DNA of 64,000 nucleotides from Limimaricola sp. G21655-S1 (GTDB taxonomy: Bacteria; Pseudomonadota; Alphaproteobacteria; Rhodobacterales; Rhodobacteraceae): NCBI RefSeq assembly GCF_027213785.1, contig NZ_JAPWGO010000021.1, forward strand, positions 1 to 64,000, in the 5' to 3' direction. The translations under genes and the position numbers were made by a program. Shown piece after piece: positions 17,637 to 26,423 of this stretch. The notes beneath the pieces are model-generated. The model was given only the letters and a program-made list of their open reading frames with translations, ran no database searches and was not told where the DNA came from. Position 1 is the stretch's first letter; every line of letters starts with the position of its first letter.

Positions 17637-17873
17637 TGTATTCCGTGCCGCACAGCTGCCGTTCGGGCGCCCCGCGGCGAACGGCATTTACCGGCCAAGA
17701 GTGTCAGCTCCCGGCCCAAAGCGGCCCTTGGCTGTCACCATATGCTCCTGCATTGCTGCACAGAATACCGGGCATTCACTGCAACATGGAAAGCCATCTT
17801 CGGCACCATACCTGCCTATGGGGCTTCTGGGGCTTCCGACGTCCCGCCAAAGGACGCCGGAACCGAAGACGCA

Positions 17874-19574
17874 TCAGTAGGCGTACTGCGTCGCCTGTCC
17901 CGCCACCACGTACCAGCTGACGAACAACGCATTGATCAACGCGCCTGGCACATAGCTCGCAGTACGGCGATAGGTGTAGGTGCTGATCAAGGCTGCGATC
18001 AGCAGCAATGGCACGAACTGGAACATGACGATGGTGTTCAGCGGCTCGGACGGCGTCAGAAGCTGGCCGGTAGAGAACAGAACCCCGTATTGCAGAGACA
18101 GGAACACAAGGAATCCGCCCATCAGTGCCAGCGCATTAAGGAGGTATTCCGCCGCCGCACTCTGCCCCGCGACCGACAAACCACCATGCAGCGCCCGCAT
18201 CGCCAGAAGGAAGTAGAGGCCGAACGGCACGAGGTAGACCAGCGCGATTCCGAAGCGCTCGGCGGTCAGCGGCCGCAGCCCGACGAACCAGAAGCGTGGA
18301 TCGGTCTTGAAGAAGAAGTCGAGCACAAGGACCGCGACGTAGGCCACGAAGATCGTCGCGAGGGCCAGGGCTACGGCGCGTGGGGTATCATGTTCGAACT
18401 CCACCCGTGCCCCGCGGATCACGAAGCCGAGGCCCCAGACGATCACGCCGTTGATGACCGCCCACAGCGCCACCTGCGTGGTGATGGTCTGCGGCAGCAG
18501 CCAGCTCGCCGGGAAGATCGTCTCGGCCAAGGTAAAGATCGGGTAGTAGTCGAGCACCGGGATCACCGCCCCCAGCGCGAAGATGAGCCACCACTTGCCA
18601 CCGCGTCGCTCATGCGCGGCGTCGACCACCGGTGCGCGTAACGGCGCGAAGGACGGCAGACTCAGCAGCAGACCGATCGTGCCCAGCACCAGCACGACCC
18701 AGCCCACCAGCGAGACCAGCGTGCCGATTTCCTTAGCGAACCAGATCTGGTCGTCCGATGGCAGCGCCGAGCCGCCGTCGAGCGTCTGTGCGAACCAGTC
18801 GATCGAATGGCCGATCGCGGCGTGCGAGATGTGGTCGCCCGGATGCGTCACCGGCGGCTGCCACAGCACCCGTGCGGTGCCCGCCTCGATGTCGCCGTAG
18901 ACCCGACCTTCCTCAACCGGGCCCTCGGCCCCGAACAGCGCCTGCAACTTCGGGCTCTGCTCGGCGTCGTCGGCATTGGCCACGCCCCACATCAGCTGCG
19001 AGAACTCGTCATAGGCCGAAAACACCACGGAGACGTTACGCGGCCAGTTCGTGTCGCCCTCGGCTGCAAAGGGCGCGCCGGTGCTCGATCCTTCGAGAAC
19101 GATCGATCGGTAATCATCTGGATGGGCCTTCGCAGCCGCCAGAACTGTCCAGCCGCCCATCGAGTGGCCTTCGAGGCCGATATTGTCGGTATCAACGATA
19201 TCGAGGCTGCGAAGGTATTGCAGCGCCGCCGGCCCGCCGAAGCCAGCCGAGAAGGCCGGGCCTTCGGACGCGCCATGTCCTGTCTGGTCGAGCGACAGAA
19301 CAACGTAGCCCCGCCGCGCATACTCTATCGCGAAGCCCGATTGCACCTCGCGTGAGTTGATGTAGCCATGCACCGCAAGGATCGCTGGTGCCGGATCTTC
19401 GGCGCTTACTCCCTCGGGTACATAGAGCAACCCGCTCTGTAGATTGCCGTTCGCTCCCATGAAGCGGACGTCCTTGATCTCTGTACCGCCTGCCGTCTGC
19501 ACCAGATGGGCAATGATCGCTCCGGCCAGCAGCAGCGCCCATCCCAAGCCGAACAGGCCCCAACGCGTCTTCAT
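17874..19574 (-). CDS. Membrane-anchored alpha/beta hydrolase fused to a multi-span C-terminal domain
   Basis: The 566-residue protein has an N-terminal membrane anchor (about 6-28). An extracytoplasmic alpha/beta hydrolase follows at about 45-260, with an oxyanion-type VHGYINS at 68-74 and the nucleophile elbow GHSMGG (S138). A likely catalytic histidine is in HPGDHISH near 245. The C-terminal half (about 285-566) has seven or eight hydrophobic spans. The hydrolase part resembles dienelactone hydrolase/acyltransferase-type esterases; the membrane part is not a family I can name. It follows the TRAP transporter genes on the same strand but is separated from them by a strong terminator. Substrate and orientation are unknown. 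Confidence 0.8.
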   Translation of the reverse strand: MKTRWGLFGLGWALLLAGAIIAHLVQTAGGTEIKDVRFMGANGNLQSGLLYVPEGVSAEDPAPAILAVHGYINSREVQSGFAIEYARRGYVVLSLDQTGHGASEGPAFSAGFGGPAALQYLRSLDIVDTDNIGLEGHSMGGWTVLAAAKAHPDDYRSIVLEGSSTGAPFAAEGDTNWPRNVSVVFSAYDEFSQLMWGVANADDAEQSPKLQALFGAEGPVEEGRVYGDIEAGTARVLWQPPVTHPGDHISHAAIGHSIDWFAQTLDGGSALPSDDQIWFAKEIGTLVSLVGWVVLVLGTIGLLLSLPSFAPLRAPVVDAAHERRGGKWWLIFALGAVIPVLDYYPIFTLAETIFPASWLLPQTITTQVALWAVINGVIVWGLGFVIRGARVEFEHDTPRAVALALATIFVAYVAVLVLDFFFKTDPRFWFVGLRPLTAERFGIALVYLVPFGLYFLLAMRALHGGLSVAGQSAAAEYLLNALALMGGFLVFLSLQYGVLFSTGQLLTPSEPLNTIVMFQFVPLLLIAALISTYTYRRTASYVPGALINALFVSWYVVAGQATQYAY

Positions 19575-19591
19575 TCCCTCGACCTTCCCTC

Positions 19592-19621
19592 AAAAAAAGG
19601 GAGAGGCGCGCCGCCTCTCCC
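19592..19621 (-). terminator. Strong intrinsic terminator behind dctP
   Basis: On the minus strand a perfect 10-bp GC-rich stem (GGGAGAGGCG / CGCCTCTCCC, 19621-19612 with 19608-19599), a 3-nt loop and seven T residues (19598-19592) follow the dctP stop by about 20 nt. It should end the TRAP operon. The hydrolase gene starts 17 nt after the T-run, so its transcription must come from readthrough or a promoter inside dctP. Confidence 0.9.
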
Positions 19622-19641
19622 CATGCATTTCTGCGCCAAAC

Positions 19642-20772
19642 TCAGTCGAGACCGTAAGTCTCGGCATCCAGCGGATCATAGATCTCCGACTTCGCCAACG
19701 CGGCGAGCGCGTCGACATCGGTGCGGTCGACGCCCTCGAGCATCTCGGCCCAACGATCGACGATGCGCTTGTAGTCGGCGAGGATCTGCTCGGGGTTCTC
19801 GACCCCGCGCTCGGTCGCATTCTCGATCAGCACGGCCTCGTCGGCCACGACGAACTCGGCCAATGCATCGCGCAATGCCTGGTCCGGCTCGTGGATCGTC
19901 ATGCCGGCAGCTCGTGCGGCCTCGACCGCGACATCGACATCTGCGTCAAACTCGACCCGATGGCGGGCGAGGTCGTAGGCCATCTCATCGAACAGCACGC
20001 GCCGGTTCTCGGGAGAGAGCCCGGTCCAGAATGCTTCGTTGTAGCCCCAGCCGAAGCCTGCGTAGTAGTTGCCAATGGCGAGCGTGTTGAGATCGGTCAC
20101 CACGTCCTTGAGGCTGAAGCTGTCGAGCGCGTCGGCCGCGGCCACGGCGCAGTCGAGCGAGCCGGTGTCGAGACCGGTGTACATCTCGCTCGAGGGGATC
20201 GAGACAGGGATCGCGCCGACATGCTCGGCGAAGCGCGACCAGGCACCGCCGGCCATCCGCAGCCGCTTGCCGGCGACGTCCTCGAGCGTCTCGACCGGCT
20301 GGTTGCACATCATCACGTATTCCGAGGTCGAGTAGCCGCCGCCGAAGACGATGCCGTTCTCGTCCCACTCGGCCAGCGCCGCCTCGTTGGTCAGGCCGAA
20401 CTCGGTCGAGGCGAAGGCCATGACCATCGGGTCGGTGTTGTAGAACGCCATATTGCCGACGAGGTTGGCCACCGGCAGTTCGGAGGGGGTGTAGGTGCCG
20501 GCGTGATAGCTGACCTGTGCCACGCCGTCGCGCAGGCCCTGCAACGACGACGCCGGAGGCAGCAGCGAGCCGCCCGAGAACACCCGGAACTCGACCTCGC
20601 CGCCGGTAGCCTCGGCGACCCGCTTGGCGAAGTCGACATAGGGTCCGCGCACCATCGAGTGGCGTTCGGCGAAGAAGTGATTGGCGTTGTACTGCTCGGC
20701 CTGAACCGCGCCGCCCAGCAGCGCCAGCCCGATCGCGGTTCCGGCCGCCATCCTTGCGATAGTCATGGTCAT
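19642..20772 (-). CDS. dctP: TRAP transporter solute-binding protein, DctP family
   Basis: This 376-residue periplasmic binding protein has a signal peptide ending near GGAVQA (residue 25). The DctP fold is marked by FAKRVAEATGGEVEFRVFSGGSL (about 49-71), GLRDGVAQVSYHAGTYTP, and the DVAGKRLRM segment with its ligand-binding arginine. The helical tail ends in a YDPLDAETYGLD-type C-terminus. It should deliver an organic acid or similar solute to DctQM. It lies 25 nt after dctM and is followed by a strong terminator. The first ATG follows GGGAGGATG. Confidence 0.92.
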   Translation of the reverse strand: MTMTIARMAAGTAIGLALLGGAVQAEQYNANHFFAERHSMVRGPYVDFAKRVAEATGGEVEFRVFSGGSLLPPASSLQGLRDGVAQVSYHAGTYTPSELPVANLVGNMAFYNTDPMVMAFASTEFGLTNEAALAEWDENGIVFGGGYSTSEYVMMCNQPVETLEDVAGKRLRMAGGAWSRFAEHVGAIPVSIPSSEMYTGLDTGSLDCAVAAADALDSFSLKDVVTDLNTLAIGNYYAGFGWGYNEAFWTGLSPENRRVLFDEMAYDLARHRVEFDADVDVAVEAARAAGMTIHEPDQALRDALAEFVVADEAVLIENATERGVENPEQILADYKRIVDRWAEMLEGVDRTDVDALAALAKSEIYDPLDAETYGLD

Positions 20773-20797
20773 CCTCCCTGTGAATGTGGTCGTCGTG

Positions 20798-22102
20798 TCA
20801 GTTCGCCATCAGCGATGGCAGGAACAGGCTGATCGCGGGAAAGGCGATCAGCAGAATCAGCGTGAGCAGGTCCATCGCGATGAACCACGACGTCCCCGAG
20901 ATGATATGGCCGAGCCGCACCCGGCCCGAGAGCGCGCCGTGCAGCACGTAGAGGTTCAGCCCGACCGGCGGCGTGACGAGGCCGATCTCCAAGAGCTTGA
21001 TCGCGATGATGCCGAACCAGATCAGGTTGACGTCCGCGGCCTCCAGCACCGGCAGCAGCACCGGCAGGGTCAGCAGCATCAGCCCGATCGAGTCGATCAC
21101 CATGCCGAGGATCACGTAGAGGCCGGCGACCATCAGGATGATCACCACCGGCTCATCGGATACGGCGAGCATCATGTCCGACAGCGCCCGCGGCACGCCC
21201 GACAGCCCCATGAAGCGGGTGAACATGATCGCGCCGATCGACAGGAAGAAGATCGACGAGGTGGCGAGCGTGGTCTGCCGGATCGCCCCGGTCAGCGCCG
21301 CCACCGTCAGCCCGCCGCGCAGCCCGGCGATGACCAGCGCGAGAAAGGCACCCACCGCCCCCGCCTCGGTCGGGGTGAAGAAACCGCCGAAGATGCCGCC
21401 CAGAACGCCGAGGATCAGCACCGGGAAGGGCCAGACCGACCAGATCAGCCGCAGCAGCTGCGCCGTCTCGAACCGGTCGGCCACGCGCGGTGCGAGGCCG
21501 GGGCGGGCGGCACAGCGCAGGGTGATCATGCCCATGTAGATCAGCGCCGAAATCACGCCGGGCAGCACCCCTGCTATGAAGAGCTGGCCGATCGACTGCT
21601 CGGTGAAGATGCCGTAGAGCACCATCAAGATTGAGGGCGGGATCAGCGAGCCCAGCGTGCCCGAGGCCGCGACCACGCCGGTGGCCAGCGACGGATGGTA
21701 GCCCGCGCGCAGCATCTCGGGCACCGCGATGCGTGACATGGCTGCGGTGGTGGCGATGCTCGAACCCGAAGCGGCGGCGAACAGCCCGCAGGCCCCGACG
21801 CTGGCCGAGGCCAGCCCGCCGGGCACCCGGGCCAGCAACAGGCGCAGCAGGTCGAAGGCCCCCGCCGTCAGGCCGGTGTTGGCGGCGATGAAGCCCATCA
21901 GAAGGAACATCGGGATCGCGGTCAGCGACCAGTCGCCGATGAAACTGAAAGGCAGCGCGCTGACGATGCCGAAGGCAGCGGTGGCGTTGGTCATCATCGT
22001 GATGCCGCCGATCGACACCGCCATCAGCGCGACGCCGATCGGAACCCGGATTGCCAGCAGGCCGAACAGCACCGCGATACCGGCCCAGCCGGTCATCAGC
22101 AT
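20798..22102 (-). CDS. dctM: TRAP transporter large permease, DctM family
   Basis: The 434-residue integral membrane protein has about 12 hydrophobic spans, as usual for DctM. Family marks are IRVPIGVALMAVSIGGI near the start, ASASVGACGLFAAASGSSIATTAAM (about 130-155) and LIPPSILMVLYGIFTEQSIGQLFIAG. I start it at ATG 22102, two bases after the dctQ stop. The open frame extends to 23041, but that part overlaps dctQ and the LysR gene. It forms the sodium-coupled transport channel with DctQ. Confidence 0.9.
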   Translation of the reverse strand: MLMTGWAGIAVLFGLLAIRVPIGVALMAVSIGGITMMTNATAAFGIVSALPFSFIGDWSLTAIPMFLLMGFIAANTGLTAGAFDLLRLLLARVPGGLASASVGACGLFAAASGSSIATTAAMSRIAVPEMLRAGYHPSLATGVVAASGTLGSLIPPSILMVLYGIFTEQSIGQLFIAGVLPGVISALIYMGMITLRCAARPGLAPRVADRFETAQLLRLIWSVWPFPVLILGVLGGIFGGFFTPTEAGAVGAFLALVIAGLRGGLTVAALTGAIRQTTLATSSIFFLSIGAIMFTRFMGLSGVPRALSDMMLAVSDEPVVIILMVAGLYVILGMVIDSIGLMLLTLPVLLPVLEAADVNLIWFGIIAIKLLEIGLVTPPVGLNLYVLHGALSGRVRLGHIISGTSWFIAMDLLTLILLIAFPAISLFLPSLMAN

Positions 22103-22104
22103 GC

Positions 22105-22617
22105 TCACGCCGCGCCCTCCACCGCCTGCGCCTTGGCCGTCTCGCGGCCGCGCAGCGCCATCACGGCGCGCAACAGTGCCGCGAGCGCCGCCAGGCCGAA
22201 GCCCAGAGGCAGAAGGCAACGCGCCGGCCAGACGATCACCTCGCGGCTTCCCATCACCACTTCGCCCACGCGGAAGGCGCGCACCGCATCGAGCCCGGTA
22301 CGCCAGGCGATGAGTGACAGCACGCCCGCGGTGATCAGGAAGGTCAGCAGCAGGCAGGCCCGGCGCAGGAGCGGCGGAAACCGCGCGAAGAGCAGGTCGA
22401 CGCTGATCTGCTCGTCCTCGTATTCGACCAGCGCCATCGGCAGCATCACGACGGCAACCATGTAGTAGTAGGACGAGATCTCGATCGTGCTCTGAATCGG
22501 CGCGTTGAACAGGTTCTTCAGCACCACGTCGAGCGTGACATGCGCCATCATCAGCACGATGCCCGCCCCGCCGATGAGCATCAGGGCCCCGGTCAGCTTT
22601 CGAAATACCGCGTCCAT
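22105..22617 (-). CDS. dctQ: TRAP transporter small permease, DctQ family
   Basis: The 170-residue protein has four transmembrane spans, typical of DctQ (for example LMLIGGAGIVLMMAHVTLDV near 10-29 and YYYMVAVVMLPMALVEYEDEQI near 50-71). I choose ATG 22617 (MDAVFRKLTG) because GGGAGGAC lies directly before it; longer forms to 22689 lack this. It is the first gene of dctQMP and is divergent from the LysR gene. The acidic VEYEDEQISVDLL segment is the conserved DctQ motif. Confidence 0.88.
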   Translation of the reverse strand: MDAVFRKLTGALMLIGGAGIVLMMAHVTLDVVLKNLFNAPIQSTIEISSYYYMVAVVMLPMALVEYEDEQISVDLLFARFPPLLRRACLLLTFLITAGVLSLIAWRTGLDAVRAFRVGEVVMGSREVIVWPARCLLPLGFGLAALAALLRAVMALRGRETAKAQAVEGAA

Positions 22618-22715
22618 GCGTCCTCCCCGGTTCGGCATGCCCCCTCCCGGGCAACGCCGCCTCGTCCCGCGGCCGACTGTTCCGCGCAAGGCCGTGCCGG
22701 CACAAATAGCAATGC

Positions 22716-22733
22716 TTGATCGATTGATCGCAA
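22716..22733. promoter_or_regulatory. Candidate LysR-type operator between dctQ and its regulator
   Basis: TTGATCGATTGATCGCAA lies midway in the 155-bp divergent gap. It begins TTG and ends CAA and contains two TTGATCG direct copies, in the size range of T-N11-A LysR sites. Position and form suggest that the neighbouring LysR protein acts here. Confidence 0.4.
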
Positions 22734-22772
22734 ATGGTTATCGCCCAAGCGGTTCGGCGGGAGGGACAGTTC

Positions 22773-23675
22773 ATGCGACAGTCGCGTATAGGGATCAGGC
22801 ATCTGCGCTGCGCCATCGGCGTCGCCGATGCGGGGGGCTTCCGGGCTGCCGCCGAGATGCTGGGCATCGCGCAGCCGGCGATCACCAAGACGATCCGCGA
22901 CATGGAGGAAGATCTCGGATTCGAGATCTTCGAGCGGGGCCCGAAGGCGGTCTCGCTGACGGCCCCGGGCCGGCGCTTCATCGAGGATGCCCGCCAGAGC
23001 CTCGCCCAGTTCGAGCGCACGATCCGCGCCGCCCGTCGCAACGAGACCGGCTCGCATGGTCACGTCATCATCGGCTACTCGGCCCTGGCCAGTTCGGGCC
23101 ATATCTCGGACGGGCTGCGCGGGTTCGAGGCTCTTTGCCCCGGAGTGCAGATCGAGATGCACGTGCTGTCGACGGACACGATGATGCGGCAGCTGGCCGG
23201 CGGCGAGATCGACGCGGGTTTCCTGCTTTCTCACGAGACCGTGGCACACCCGGCGATCAGCCAGCAGCCGGTCTGGAGCAGCCCGATCGGGCTGGTGCTG
23301 CCGCGCGACGCGCCGGACCCTGACTTCGAAACGCTCTCGGGTGCGCCCTTCGTGATGGGGTTGCGCGAAAACTGGCGCGCCTATCGCCTGCTGCTCGACA
23401 GGCTTTGCGCAGAGGCGGGCTTGGTCCCGCAAGTGACCGAGGAAGTCTGGGACGTGCAGGTGCTGTTCCAGCGCGTGGCCGAGGGGCGGGGCTACACGCT
23501 CTACCCGATGGACGCGGCTCCGGCCCTGCCGGCGTCGTTGCGCATGCTGGCCCTGTCCCGGTTGCGGGGAAGCCTGACCATCTCCATGGCGTGGAACCAT
23601 GTCGCAGACACCGCGCTCCTGCGCAGCTTCCGCGCACAGTTCGGCCGCGAAGAGACCGCCCATATGGCGCGATAG
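22773..23675 (+). CDS. LysR-family transcriptional regulator, probable regulator of the TRAP operon
   Basis: The 300-residue protein has a winged helix-turn-helix at about 8-65 (AIGVADAGGFRAAAEMLGIA, then PAITKTIRDMEEDLGFEIFER). A periplasmic-binding-like effector domain follows (HVIIGYSALASSGH onward). I start it at ATG 22773, after GGGAGGG, rather than at 22734. It is divergent from dctQMP, the classic layout for a LysR activator of a transport operon. The inducer is probably the transported solute, which is unknown. Confidence 0.88.
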   Translation: MRQSRIGIRHLRCAIGVADAGGFRAAAEMLGIAQPAITKTIRDMEEDLGFEIFERGPKAVSLTAPGRRFIEDARQSLAQFERTIRAARRNETGSHGHVIIGYSALASSGHISDGLRGFEALCPGVQIEMHVLSTDTMMRQLAGGEIDAGFLLSHETVAHPAISQQPVWSSPIGLVLPRDAPDPDFETLSGAPFVMGLRENWRAYRLLLDRLCAEAGLVPQVTEEVWDVQVLFQRVAEGRGYTLYPMDAAPALPASLRMLALSRLRGSLTISMAWNHVADTALLRSFRAQFGREETAHMAR

Positions 23676-23764
23676 CGGTTTGCGATCATGCGATCGCGCA
23701 TCGCGATTTGCGTTTCCCCGGCGATCCCCGGAGTTCTTGAACCCGGCTCGAGGGGGAGGACGCG

Positions 23765-24505
23765 ATGGACGACGAATGCTGCGAACCGTTCGAGTTGGCC
23801 GGGACGGGCGCGGCCGTCCTGCTTCTGCACGGCTTCACGAGTACGCCTCAGAGCATCCGCCATGTCGGACACGCGCTGCATGCACGCACGGGCTGCACCG
23901 TCGCGGCGCCGCTGCTGGCGGGGCATGGCACCTCACCCGAGGATCTCGCCCGCACCACACATCGGGACTGGATCGCCTCGGCCGAGACCGCGCTCCGAGA
24001 GCTGGAGGGCAAAGCTGATCGGGTGATCGTTGCGGGCCTGTCGCTCGGTGGTACGCTCGCGCTCAATCTCGCCATCCGCCACCCAGATCGGATCGCGGCC
24101 GTTGCGACAATTAACGGCTCGACCGGCATCTATCGCCCCGAACAGGCTCGCGCTGTCTTCGACACGCCGTTTGGGAGCTATTGCACCGGAATCGGCTCCG
24201 ATATCCGCCATCCCGGCCGGCACGAGGTCTGCTACGATCGGATACCCACTTCGACCCTGCATGAGCGCTTCCTGCTGACCACAGCCACGGGGCTGATGCT
24301 GCCGCTTCTTCAGCAGCCTCTTTTGATCATACAGTCGCGCGTCGACCATGTTGTGGAGCCTACTAACGCGCATCGTATCGCGAGGGACAGTGGCTCTGCC
24401 TCGATCACTATGCGATGGCTGGACAACTCCTACCATGTCGCCACACTTGACTACGACCGCGAGATGATCGTGGAAGAGTTGGCGAGATTTGCTGCGTCAA
24501 TTTAA
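23765..24505 (+). CDS. Carboxylesterase / monoacylglycerol lipase-like alpha/beta hydrolase
   Basis: This 246-residue soluble hydrolase resembles Est30-type esterases (serine aminopeptidase S33 clan). It has the oxyanion motif LLLHGFTSTP at about 20-29, the nucleophile elbow GLSLGG near 93-98, a likely acid in QSRVDHVVEP near 207 and the histidine in NSYHVATLDYD near 227. These complete a Ser-Asp-His triad in the expected order. The LDYDREMIVEE C-terminus is also typical. The ribosome-binding site is GGGGAGG. It follows the LysR gene on the same strand by 89 nt, with no clear link to transport. Confidence 0.85.
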   Translation: MDDECCEPFELAGTGAAVLLLHGFTSTPQSIRHVGHALHARTGCTVAAPLLAGHGTSPEDLARTTHRDWIASAETALRELEGKADRVIVAGLSLGGTLALNLAIRHPDRIAAVATINGSTGIYRPEQARAVFDTPFGSYCTGIGSDIRHPGRHEVCYDRIPTSTLHERFLLTTATGLMLPLLQQPLLIIQSRVDHVVEPTNAHRIARDSGSASITMRWLDNSYHVATLDYDREMIVEELARFAASI

Positions 24506-24813
24506 CTGGCCACAGCCGGCTATTCTATTCACCCAGACGAAGGCGCATCGGGGCCTCGCTGATCGAGATCAGCAGTCAGTCTCGATCTGTAGTCCGTCAC
24601 CTCGCTCCTCGGACGGCGCTCCTCAAGGGTGCGGTCCGCGCTTGCACCTACGGCCATCGCCCGCCGTCATCCTCGCCCTGGCCTGACCGTGGCTCAGGCA
24701 ATCGAGGCGCTGTGACACAGCTTGGGACACAGAAGGCATTTTGCCTGTCCGGCGGTTGACACCATATACTTCCTTATGCCATAATTATAATAATAATCAG
24801 TAACTTAGATCAG

Positions 24814-24832
24814 AATCCTACCACCCCAGCCA
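24814..24832 (+). other. tRNA-Gln 3'-end copy, probable integrase attachment site
   Basis: AATCCTACCACCCCAGCCA matches the 3' end of alphaproteobacterial tRNA-Gln as I know it (T-stem strand, 7-nt acceptor strand CACCCCA, discriminator G, CCA), with one T-stem difference. The 5' part of the tRNA is absent upstream, so this is not a working tRNA. It lies 57 bp before an integrase fragment in an AT-rich pocket, as expected for an att site. The bases 24506-24813 show no gene. Confidence 0.55.
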
Positions 24833-24888
24833 GGTTTTCACAAAAACCCAATGAAATCAGAGCCTCACTCCGCTCTGAATCGAATCAT

Positions 24889-25269
24889 GTGCTACACCCG
24901 CCCGCGGCTGTGACACCGCGTGTGACACATGATGTGACACCGCCCCGGTCCTCCCGCCCCTTCAAACGACGCCGACAGGCCAGCCGCTACGCCGGGCCCC
25001 ATCTGCTCCGCCGGGGGCGGGTCTTCTACTTTCGAAAACGACTCCCGCAGGTCGACCCAAACCATGGATCAAACCTTTTTCTGTGCCTCTCCCTGCGGAC
25101 CGAAATCCGGCTCGACGCCGTGAAGCGCTCTGCCGCGCTGCTCACGGTCTACGAGACAGAGGGACAGAAGATCGTGGACGCACTGAAGAACAACCTGCTC
25201 GCCCCCGCCGATGCCAAGAGCCCCCTCATGGAGGGGGCGACCATGACGACGGCGGACATCAAGGCCTGA
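24889..25269 (+). pseudogene. N-terminal fragment of a tyrosine-type integrase
   Basis: The 126-residue frame contains GPHLLRRGRVFYFRKRLP (about 42-59) and LCLSLRTEIRLDAVKRSAALL (about 70-90). These are the opening domain (DUF6538-like) of phage-type integrases of alphaproteobacteria. The catalytic domain with the R-H-R-Y residues is missing: after LLTVYETEGQKIVDAL the frame runs through unrelated residues to a stop. The repeated TGTGACAC at the start encodes V-T repeats. The neighbouring tRNA-Gln 3' copy supports an excised or decayed genomic island whose integrase sat here. Confidence 0.65.
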
Positions 25270-25322
25270 TCATCGCGCGCGCACCGTGATACCTTTCGCA
25301 TGACTCGCCAGAGGAGGAGGAT

Positions 25323-25994
25323 GTGCTCAGGTCCGCCGGAGTGATCGCCGGGCTTTTGGCGGCAACCGCAAGCGTCGCAGGCGAGGAAGAGACCATCTGC
25401 CAGACTGCGGGTCTTATCGTCGAGGGTGGGACGTCAGAGACTCGTGCTCGCATCTGCCGGATTGCCACTCGTGAGATTCCGAAGCTTGCGGCCTGCAATG
25501 TTGCTGTGCCCGAGGGGGTCACGCTCAGGTTCGTGGATACTCTTCCCGAGGGTTGCATGGGCATCTTCCATTGCGGCGAAGCGCTCATCAGATTGCTGTC
25601 GCCGGAGCTCATGGCCAAGCGCCGCGATCCGGACCGCGCCTTTGCCAGCGTGCCGGATGAGCCCTATTTCGATAGCGTGGTCGTACACGAATTGACGCAC
25701 GCCGCCTACGACAGTGCAGAATGCCCGTTCGTCGATTGCCCGGCGACCGCCGAATACGCCGCTTATGCGATGCAGATTCGGTCGCTGCCGACCGAGGCGC
25801 GCGAGGCATTCGAGGCGACCTCCGCCTTCGATCACCGCGTCTCGCGGGACGAACTGAGCGCGATGTATCATGCCTTCGCTCCCGACCGCTTTGCGCAAAA
25901 AACGTGGCTGCATTTCACCCAGCGCGATGACGGCTGCCAACTCATTGGACGGATCATGGGCGGCGCGGCATTCTTTGACCGGGAACGCTTCTGA
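25323..25994 (+). CDS. Secreted protein with HExxH motif, putative metallopeptidase-like
   Basis: The 223-residue protein starts at GTG after GGAGGAGGAT. It has a short signal peptide (hydrophobic stretch 4-19, probable cut after SVAG). The sequence VVVHELTHAAYD (H at about 123) carries the HExxH zinc motif. Six or more cysteines (for example ECPFVDC) suggest disulfides outside the cytoplasm. I do not recognise a named family beyond uncharacterised proteobacterial secreted proteins. Whether it cleaves peptides is inference. It stands alone between the integrase scar and the efflux operon. The next 429 bases (25995-26423) contain an FNR-type site but no gene. Confidence 0.65.
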   Translation: MLRSAGVIAGLLAATASVAGEEETICQTAGLIVEGGTSETRARICRIATREIPKLAACNVAVPEGVTLRFVDTLPEGCMGIFHCGEALIRLLSPELMAKRRDPDRAFASVPDEPYFDSVVVHELTHAAYDSAECPFVDCPATAEYAAYAMQIRSLPTEAREAFEATSAFDHRVSRDELSAMYHAFAPDRFAQKTWLHFTQRDDGCQLIGRIMGGAAFFDRERF

Positions 25995-26243
25995 CGAGGA
26001 TGTCGGACCGAGGGGTTCCCCGATCCCCGGCCGGGATCTGGTGATTTCCAAGCTACTCCTGGCTGCCGCCAATCGCGGTGAGATGTGGAATCCCACTGCC
26101 CGGCCTGGCGTTCATGAACGGCAAAGGGAGCCGCCGGTTGTGGCGCCGGCAGATGATCAGCGTCATCCCGTCGCCAGCCAGCCTGTTGTTAACGAAGCGG
26201 TAGATCGAGACGCTGGTTCGGTCGGATCTGTGCCGGGGGTCGT

Positions 26244-26257
26244 TTGACGTAGATCAA
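26244..26257. promoter_or_regulatory. FNR/FnrL-type binding site upstream of the ABC efflux operon
   Basis: TTGACGTAGATCAA matches the FNR consensus TTGAT-N4-ATCAA at 9 of 10 defined positions. It is centred about 173 bp before the ATG of the efflux ATPase. If used as a class II activator site at -41.5, it would give a leader of about 130 nt. Confidence 0.65.
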
Positions 26258-26423
26258 CGCGGCCTCGGGCCGATGGCCGCAGCATCGGGCGAGACATTGG
26301 TTCAACCGCGAAGCCCATGATGACGGCTGATGTCGTGACGGGCGAAACGCCTGCGGGCTGAACGGGATCGTCAGGCGTCCTTCGGATAAAGAATTCGGGG
26401 CGCGCTCGGAACAGGGGGCCCGG

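Noticed and set aside
22103-23041. N-terminal extension of DctM
   Set aside because: It would overlap dctQ and most of the promoter and start of the LysR gene. DctM homologues begin at the ATG near 22102.
24700-24900. Complete tRNA-Gln gene
   Set aside because: Only the 3' 19 bases are present. The acceptor 5' strand, D arm and anticodon arm are absent upstream.
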